Source: Gemmatimonadota bacterium (GTDB lineage Bacteria; Gemmatimonadota; Gemmatimonadetes; Longimicrobiales; RSA9). From it: a stretch of DNA of 6,369 bases. The notes beneath the pieces are model-generated. The model was not told the origin of the DNA. It did not search any database and saw only the letters and a program-made list of their open reading frames with translations. The stretch spans positions 1 through 6,369 of the forward strand of contig VEPF01000386.1 in the NCBI GenBank assembly GCA_012027055.1, read 5' to 3'. A program made the position numbers and the translations under genes. Numbering within the stretch: the stretch's first letter is position 1; every line of letters begins with the position of its first letter. Positions 1 through 4,035 of the stretch are shown here, piece after piece.

Positions 1-43
1 GGTGGTGGCGCTGCGCGCGGACATGGACGCACTGCCGGTCACG
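1..43 (+). other. Inverted M20 motif; foldback junction inside the amidohydrolase gene
   Basis: Read on the plus strand from base 2, this stretch gives VVALRADMDALPVT, the conserved motif that M20 amidohydrolases normally carry some 15 residues after HTGV. The neighbouring sequence encodes the same protein's N-terminus on the minus strand up to HTGV. The plus-strand frame continues as nonsense and stops at 146-148. The two halves meet at about 40-43, where CACG fits both the end of the plus-strand motif (gtc acg) and the complement of the Gly-Val codons (ggc gtg), so a short microhomology is possible. The arrangement is that of an inverted chimera: a polymerase template switch, a chimeric read or an assembly error at a contig end. 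A genuine small inversion breaking the gene is the alternative. Confidence 0.75.
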
Positions 44-294
44 CCGGTGTGCGCCACGTCCGTCCGCCCTTCCATGCCGAGCGCACGCAGGTGCTCCGCC
101 ACCAGCCGGCTGGTGCGCACCTCGCGATTCCCCAGCTCCGGGTGCTGATGGATGTCGCGCCGCCAGGCGACGACCTGGTCGTTGATCTCGGCCGCGCGCC
201 GCGCGATCTCGCCGTCCAGGCCTCGCTGCTGCGCGGCGGCGGGCGCGGCCGCCGCGGCCGCGAGCCACACCGCCATCATGATCCGTCCGTTCAT
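1..294 (-). CDS. M20-family amidohydrolase/metallopeptidase, N-terminal fragment, exported
   Basis: The 98 visible codons run off the left edge without a stop. Residues 1-23 look like a signal peptide (MNGRIMM followed by an Ala-rich stretch ending AAAQQ), so the enzyme is probably exported. The block WRRDIHQHPELG, then RTSRLVAEHLRALGME and VAHTGV, is the classic N-terminus of the M20D amidohydrolase group (hippurate, N-acyl-amino-acid and IAA-amino-acid hydrolases), which are dinuclear metal enzymes that cleave N-acyl amide bonds. The metal ligands lie beyond the visible part. The ATG at 294-292 overlaps the stop of the upstream serine hydrolase as ATGA, suggesting translational coupling. 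A second ATG five codons in (279-277) is possible. After VAHTGV the reading makes no family sense, because bases 2-43 carry the expected downstream motif on the opposite strand (see the junction entry). True coding therefore probably covers only about 40-294. The family is secure, the substrate unknown. Confidence 0.85.
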   Translation of the reverse strand, partial: MNGRIMMAVWLAAAAAAPAAAQQRGLDGEIARRAAEINDQVVAWRRDIHQHPELGNREVRTSRLVAEHLRALGMEGRTDVAHTGVTGSASMSARSATT

Positions 295-1862
295 CGCCGC
301 ACCACCGGAGTAAGCCGCAGGTCCTGGAAATCGAAGCTGAAGTCCACCATTGGCCCTTCGGGCAGCATGCGGACCTCGCGGATGCTGCCGTCCGGGTTGA
401 GCGCGAAGGTCACGAACGCGTCCGCGCGCATCTCCCGGTCCCGCCAGCGAGCCTTGAACGTGTCGTACTGCCAGGGCACCAGGTCGCCCACGAGTCCGGG
501 CGTGGGCACCATCCGGATCACCAGGCCCCGATCACCGTTCTCGATGACGACGTCGCCGTACCAGGGATCCCGGTATGTGCCCGCGTACCTGGCGAGCGGC
601 AGCGACGGCTTCGAGAGCGAGTCCCGGGCGGCCGCGGTCTGCTGCTGCATGGCCGCCAGCTGCGTGTTCGCGGTCTCCATCGCGGTACGGTACGCTTTCA
701 GCCAGTCGAAGACCGGTTTCACGCCCAGGTAGTGGTCCACGATGCGGTAGGCGATGGCATCGAACGCGGCCCCCGACTCCTGGTTGGTGAGCACCGCCAC
801 GCCCAGCCGCTGCGCCGGCACCATCATCACCCGCGAGACATAGCCCGGCAGCCCACCCGTGTGCATGACCATCTTGACACCGCGGTAGTCGCGAACCTCG
901 AAGCCGAGCGCGTAACCGAAGAAGTCCGCGCGCAGCGGCGCGAGCACCGGCGCTGGCGTGCCGGTCATGCGCGGGGTCACGATGTTCCACAGCTCGCGCG
1001 TGGTGCGGGCCGAGAACAGCCGCTGCTCGCGGCCCGCGATCTTCCCGGAATCGAGCTGCACCAGCAGCCACTTCGCCATGTCCGCCGCGCCCGACATGAT
1101 GCCGCCCGCCGGATTGGTGTTGTCGCTGGTCATGGGCGCCACCCGCCGCACCGTGCCTTCCACTTCCGCGTGCGTCGTGGCCACGTTGCCGCCCGCGGCC
1201 GCCGCCGAGTGCCGCACCGCCGTATGCGTCATGCCCAGCGGCTCGAGGATACGGGTGCGCACGAAGTCCTCCCACGTGAGCCCGCTCACGGCCTCGATCA
1301 CCTCGCCCGCCACCAGGTACAGCACGTTGTCGTACGCGTACGTGCTGCGGAAGCTCGTGGCCAGCGGCACGTACCGGAGCCGGCGCACGATCTCCTTCCG
1401 GTCGTAGGTGGAGGCCGGCCACCACAGCAGATCGCCCGCGCCCAGGCCCAGCCCGCTCCGGTGCGTCAGCAGATCGCGGATGGTGAGCTGCGCGGTCACG
1501 TACGGATCGGACAGCCGGAAGGCCGGCAGGTAGTCGATCACCAGCCGGTCCCAGCCCAGCTTGCCCTCCTCCACCAGCATGCCGAGCGCGGTGGCCGTGA
1601 AGGCCTTGCTGTTCGATGCGATCCCGAACTTGGTCTCGGCATCCACCGGCGTGGGCTGGCCGAGCTCGCGCACCCCGTAGCCCCTGGCCAGCACCACCTG
1701 GCCGTACTTCACGATGGTCACCGCCACGCCCGGCACCGCGAAGGTCTTCAACACCTCCGCCACGTAGGCATCCAGTCCGGGTGGCGGTGGGGGCTGCTGC
1801 GCGGCGAGCAGGGAAGGGAGCAGCACGAGGAGCGCGTGGAGCGCGCGGTAGCGACGTCGCAT
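291..1862 (-). CDS. Exported serine hydrolase, S12 beta-lactamase-related family, with C-terminal DUF3471 domain
   Basis: This 523-residue protein is probably exported: residues 1-22 form a signal peptide (basic start, hydrophobic core, LLAAQQ), followed by a short Pro run. The beta-lactamase/transpeptidase-like domain spans about 29-385. Its SxxK nucleophile motif is SNSK at 83-86, the Tyr motif is YDN at 177-179, and HTGG at 334-337 stands where class C beta-lactamases have KTG. Such His-for-Lys members are usually esterases, D-aminopeptidases or other peptidases rather than antibiotic-resistance enzymes, so I would not call it a resistance gene. Residues 385-415 look helical and link to a DUF3471 domain (about 424-518, opening ARYAGTYRDPWYGD). 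The start at 1862 is set by AGGAGG four bases upstream; the frame stays open further upstream only by overlapping the dipeptidase gene. The stop overlaps the start of the M20 gene by four bases. Family is sure, substrate unknown. Confidence 0.93.
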   Translation of the reverse strand: MRRRYRALHALLVLLPSLLAAQQPPPPPGLDAYVAEVLKTFAVPGVAVTIVKYGQVVLARGYGVRELGQPTPVDAETKFGIASNSKAFTATALGMLVEEGKLGWDRLVIDYLPAFRLSDPYVTAQLTIRDLLTHRSGLGLGAGDLLWWPASTYDRKEIVRRLRYVPLATSFRSTYAYDNVLYLVAGEVIEAVSGLTWEDFVRTRILEPLGMTHTAVRHSAAAAGGNVATTHAEVEGTVRRVAPMTSDNTNPAGGIMSGAADMAKWLLVQLDSGKIAGREQRLFSARTTRELWNIVTPRMTGTPAPVLAPLRADFFGYALGFEVRDYRGVKMVMHTGGLPGYVSRVMMVPAQRLGVAVLTNQESGAAFDAIAYRIVDHYLGVKPVFDWLKAYRTAMETANTQLAAMQQQTAAARDSLSKPSLPLARYAGTYRDPWYGDVVIENGDRGLVIRMVPTPGLVGDLVPWQYDTFKARWRDREMRADAFVTFALNPDGSIREVRMLPEGPMVDFSFDFQDLRLTPVVRR

Positions 1863-1866
1863 GTGG

Positions 1867-1872
1867 CCTCCT
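1867..1872 (-). promoter_or_regulatory. Shine-Dalgarno sequence of the S12 hydrolase
   Basis: AGGAGG on the minus strand lies four bases before the ATG at 1862-1860. It decides the start of the serine hydrolase against a much longer open frame that would run into the dipeptidase gene. The signal peptide directly after this ATG agrees. Confidence 0.8.
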
Positions 1873-1897
1873 GGTTCGATGCGGCAGGACGCTGCGC

Positions 1898-1903
1898 AAT
1901 ATA
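1898..1903 (-). promoter_or_regulatory. Possible -10 element before the S12 hydrolase
   Basis: TATATT on the minus strand matches the sigma-70 -10 consensus at five of six positions and is the only A+T-rich patch in the 140-bp gap between the dipeptidase and the serine hydrolase. It would give a leader of roughly 30 bases. The -35 position (about 1921-1926) is GGGCAG, a poor match, so the promoter is weak or activator-dependent if real. The wider context GCTATATTGCG resembles the one before the GTPase gene (GCTATAGTGCG). Confidence 0.35.
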
Positions 1904-1913
1904 GCGGACCGCG

Positions 1914-1928
1914 CGGGGCGCTGCCCCG
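1914..1928. other. Short GC-rich hairpin in the dipeptidase-hydrolase gap
   Basis: CGGGGC at 1914-1919 and GCCCCG at 1923-1928 form a perfect 6-bp stem with a 3-base loop. It lies 75 bp past the stop of the dipeptidase gene and just upstream of the putative -10 of the next gene. No T tract follows on either strand, so it is not a standard intrinsic terminator. In sequence this G+C-rich, such a stem may be chance. Confidence 0.25.
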
Positions 1929-2002
1929 GCGCGTGGTCGAAGCCCGATCCCGCGGCGCGCGTCCGGCGAGGCACTGCCGGAGCAGCGCCGCTCTCGCCGC
2001 GG

Positions 2003-2737
2003 TCAGTGCCGGTCGTCGAAACGGCCGGTGATCGCGAGCAGGAACGAGAGGTCGGTCCCGGGGGTGAGGCGCTCCATCGACACGCCCCGCCGGAACAGCA
2101 CGGCGCCCGTCGAGCCGCCCAGCAGGAGCGTGCCTTCCGTGCGCCGCAGCCAGGAGCCCTCGCGGATGCCGAGGACCGGGACGTCGTTCTCTTCGAGGAA
2201 CTGGGTGATCCGCTCCTCGCGGGTCTCGCCCATGTGCGTGGAGCTCGGGTCCGGGTCCAGGTAGTGCGGGTTCACCTGGAAGGGCAGCAGGCCGAAGGCT
2301 TCCAGCGAGGCGGGCTGCACGATCGGCATGTCGTTGGTGGTGCGGATCGTGGGGCACGCCAGGTTGGTCCCCGCGCTGGAGCCGAGGTAGGCCAGCTCGC
2401 CCGCGGCCACGCGCCGGCGCACCGGCTCCAGCAGGCCGGCGCGCTGGACTCCCTGCAGCAGCCGGAAGGTGTTGCCGCCGCCCACGAACAGCACCTCCGC
2501 CTCGGCCGCCGCGCGCGCCGGATCGGGCGACGCGTGCGCTCCTCGCACAGTCACTCCCAACGGTGCCAGGGCGGTCGCCACTTTCGCGGTGTAGCCGTCG
2601 CGGTCGGCCAGCGCGTAGGGCACGAACAACACTGTGCGCCGCCCGGCCAGGAAGGCCTCGATCTCGGGGAGGGCATGCTCCAGGTAATCCCGCCCGTGGA
2701 CCACCGAGTTGCTGAGCAGCAGCAGATCGTTACGCAT
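2003..2737 (-). CDS. pepE: Peptidase E, alpha-aspartyl dipeptidase (S51)
   Basis: PepE cleaves dipeptides with an N-terminal L-aspartate in the cytosol, releasing Asp for reuse. The 244-residue product has the length of the enterobacterial enzyme and resembles it throughout: LLLLSNS at 5-11, YTAKVATALAPLGV, the VGGGNTFRLL strand at 85-94, GSSAG at 119-123 with nucleophile Ser121, then CPTIRTTNDMPIVQP at 128-142 and QVNPHYL at 154-160. By analogy with the Salmonella enzyme (Ser120, His157), Ser121 and His158 are catalytic, with an acidic residue such as Asp136 supporting them. No signal peptide or membrane segment is present. The ATG at 2737 follows GGAGG (2748-2744 on the minus strand) with six bases of spacing. 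It lies 75 bp downstream of the GTPase stop with no visible promoter between, so co-transcription is likely. Cyanophycinase is a related fold but lacks this close similarity. Confidence 0.93.
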   Translation of the reverse strand: MRNDLLLLSNSVVHGRDYLEHALPEIEAFLAGRRTVLFVPYALADRDGYTAKVATALAPLGVTVRGAHASPDPARAAAEAEVLFVGGGNTFRLLQGVQRAGLLEPVRRRVAAGELAYLGSSAGTNLACPTIRTTNDMPIVQPASLEAFGLLPFQVNPHYLDPDPSSTHMGETREERITQFLEENDVPVLGIREGSWLRRTEGTLLLGGSTGAVLFRRGVSMERLTPGTDLSFLLAITGRFDDRH

Positions 2738-2743
2738 TCCTGG

Positions 2744-2748
2744 CCTCC
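2744..2748 (-). promoter_or_regulatory. Shine-Dalgarno sequence of pepE
   Basis: GGAGG on the minus strand stands six bases before the ATG at 2737-2735 and supports that start. The rest of the 75-bp gap (2738-2812) is uniformly G+C-rich with no -10-like patch or T tract, which favours read-through from the GTPase gene. Confidence 0.7.
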
Positions 2749-2812
2749 AGTGCGGCAGTGTGCGGTTGCCGCGGCGCAGTGCTTCCGCGGGCTCGGCTTC
2801 GGCAGGCGGCGC

Positions 2813-3847
2813 TCAGGCGCGCAGCTCGACCACGTCGCCATCCGTCAGCACCTGCTCGCTCTTCACCCGCTGGCCGTCGAACGTGGTTTTGCCCCACAGG
2901 CGGGCGTACTTCAGGTGCTCCGCGATCTCGCCGTGGATCGTGCGCGCTAGCTGCCCCACGGTCGCGCCGACGGGCAGCGTGAACGGCCGCTCCAGGTCCG
3001 GGTCGTGACCCGGCTCCTTGGTGTAGACCCGGATGATGCCGCGCGCGTCGAAGGTCAGGTCCCCGAGCGCGCCCAGGCCCTCCCCGGTCACGCTCGCGAC
3101 CGCGGTCCACACCCAGTCCGCGCCCAGCAGCTCCGCCAGGATCGTCAGGTCTTCGCGGGCCTGCGGCCGGTCCAGCCCGGTCAGCACCAGCAGCGAGGAC
3201 AGGTACTTCCAACCGGGCCGGCGCTCTTCGGCGGGCTCGTCATCGGCGTGCTTCCCCGGCGCGGGCGGCTCGGCCGCGGCCGCGGCGCGCCGCCACGGGA
3301 CCAGCTTCACCGCCTTCTTCTCGAGCAGCCGCTCCACCAGCTCGAGCCCGCCGAGCGGGTCATCCACCGAGAGCACCACCCACGCCAGGTCGCCGCCCCG
3401 GATGAGGTCGTAGACCCAGTACTCGACGTGCTCCTCGCATACCGGCGGCAGGTCCACCAGCTGGAAGGATATGTCACCGAACGGCATCATCCCCGGCGTC
3501 GCTTCCCGCGTGCTCATGGGGTACTCGGCCACCAGCGGCTCGGCGTGCGTCAGCCGCGCCACCAGCGCCGACTTGCCCGTGTTCGGCGGACCCACCAGCA
3601 CCACCTGCCCGGCGCCCTCCGCCGGGATGCGGTAGCTGTGGCCGTGCGCGCCGCCCGCCTTGCCGGCCGGCGCGCGCTTCAGCTTCGAGATGCGCGAGCG
3701 CAGGTCCGCCTGCAGCTTCTCCGTTCCCTTGTGCTTGGGGATGACGCGGAGCATCTCCTCCAGTGCGGCCAGCTTCTCCTCGCCGGTGACCGCCGCCTTG
3801 TAGCGGGCCTCGGCTTCCTTGTAGACCGGGGTCAGGTTGGCAGGCAT
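2813..3847 (-). CDS. DRG/Obg-like GTPase with C-terminal TGS domain
   Basis: This is a 344-residue cytosolic protein. Residues 1-57 are a charged helical segment (MPANLTPVYKEAEARYK, then RVIPKHKGTEKLQADLRSRI), characteristic of a bacterial TGS-GTPase group. The G domain follows: P-loop GPPNTGKS at 86-93, a switch region around Thr117 (REATPGMM), and a Walker-B-like VDLPP at 131-135 where the usual DxxG glycine is Pro. Residues 185-212 are an Ala/Pro/Glu-rich insert. The usual NKxD specificity motif is replaced by TGLD at 223-226. The TGS domain covers about 271-344 (LKYARLWGK near 312-320, then FDGQRVKSEQVLTDGDVVEL), as in DRG proteins. Members of this superfamily act on ribosomes or translation; the exact role here is unknown. 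The ATG at 3847 has GAGGGAG just upstream. It is the first gene of the minus-strand cluster and divergent from the molybdoenzyme. Confidence 0.88.
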   Translation of the reverse strand: MPANLTPVYKEAEARYKAAVTGEEKLAALEEMLRVIPKHKGTEKLQADLRSRISKLKRAPAGKAGGAHGHSYRIPAEGAGQVVLVGPPNTGKSALVARLTHAEPLVAEYPMSTREATPGMMPFGDISFQLVDLPPVCEEHVEYWVYDLIRGGDLAWVVLSVDDPLGGLELVERLLEKKAVKLVPWRRAAAAAEPPAPGKHADDEPAEERRPGWKYLSSLLVLTGLDRPQAREDLTILAELLGADWVWTAVASVTGEGLGALGDLTFDARGIIRVYTKEPGHDPDLERPFTLPVGATVGQLARTIHGEIAEHLKYARLWGKTTFDGQRVKSEQVLTDGDVVELRA

Positions 3848-3893
3848 GCTCCCTCGACGGACCCGTGTTCCGTGCGCTGCTGCGGCTGCCCGC

Positions 3894-3899
3894 ACTATA
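3894..3899 (-). promoter_or_regulatory. Possible -10 element of the GTPase operon
   Basis: TATAGT on the minus strand matches the -10 consensus at five of six positions and would give a leader of about 40 bases before the ATG at 3847. The -35 position carries only a weak match (TCGCCG). The surrounding GCTATAGTGCG closely parallels the element before the serine hydrolase. Confidence 0.4.
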
Positions 3900-4000
3900 G
3901 CCGCGCCTCCGCGAATCGGCGAGCTCCCAGCGGACCTCGAGGGGGTTTCCCGACAGCCTTTGCGCATTCTCACTGTTACCGCCCGGCCGCGTCGGGCCTC

Positions 4001-4006
4001 TACTAT
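4001..4006 (+). promoter_or_regulatory. Possible -10 element of the molybdoenzyme gene
   Basis: TACTAT matches four of six -10 positions and lies 29 bases before the ATG, giving a short leader of roughly 20-25 bases. A poor -35 candidate, TTACCG at 3976-3981, is spaced 19 bases away. The weak -35 would fit activator control, but no activator site is visible. Confidence 0.3.
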
Positions 4007-4025
4007 TCCCGGGCGAACCCGCGCC

Positions 4026-4029
4026 GGAG
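4026..4029 (+). promoter_or_regulatory. Shine-Dalgarno sequence of the molybdoenzyme gene
   Basis: GGAG lies six bases before the ATG at 4036-4038. It supports this start, which matters because it fixes an N-terminus with no twin-arginine leader. Confidence 0.65.
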
Positions 4030-4035
4030 ACTGCC

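Larger units (their letters stand above)
3848..4035. promoter_or_regulatory. Divergent intergenic region between the GTPase and molybdoenzyme genes
   Basis: These 188 bp must hold the promoters for both directions, since the flanking genes start on either side. The region is less G+C-rich than the genes and holds one -10-like hexamer per direction (separate entries). Two small inverted repeats lie on the molybdoenzyme side: GCCCG/CGGGC at 3981-3985 and 3993-3997, and CGGG-CGAA-CCCG at 4010-4021, just before its ribosome binding site. I see no recognisable FNR, NarL or ModE operator, although such a site would be expected if the enzyme is anaerobically controlled. Confidence 0.6.

Noticed and set aside
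532..1974. A 480-codon minus-strand frame overlapping the S12 hydrolase
   Set aside because: It is a frame-shifted shadow of the hydrolase; the real frame carries SxxK, YxN, HTG and DUF3471.
1863..2357. N-terminal extension of the S12 hydrolase frame into the dipeptidase gene
   Set aside because: The extension overlaps conserved pepE sequence, is Arg/Pro/His-rich, and precedes a clear Shine-Dalgarno, ATG and signal peptide at 1862.
4010..4021. CGGG-CGAA-CCCG hairpin as a riboswitch or attenuator, for example a molybdenum-cofactor riboswitch
   Set aside because: The stem is only four base pairs and the gap is too short for a Moco riboswitch, whose conserved structure I do not see.
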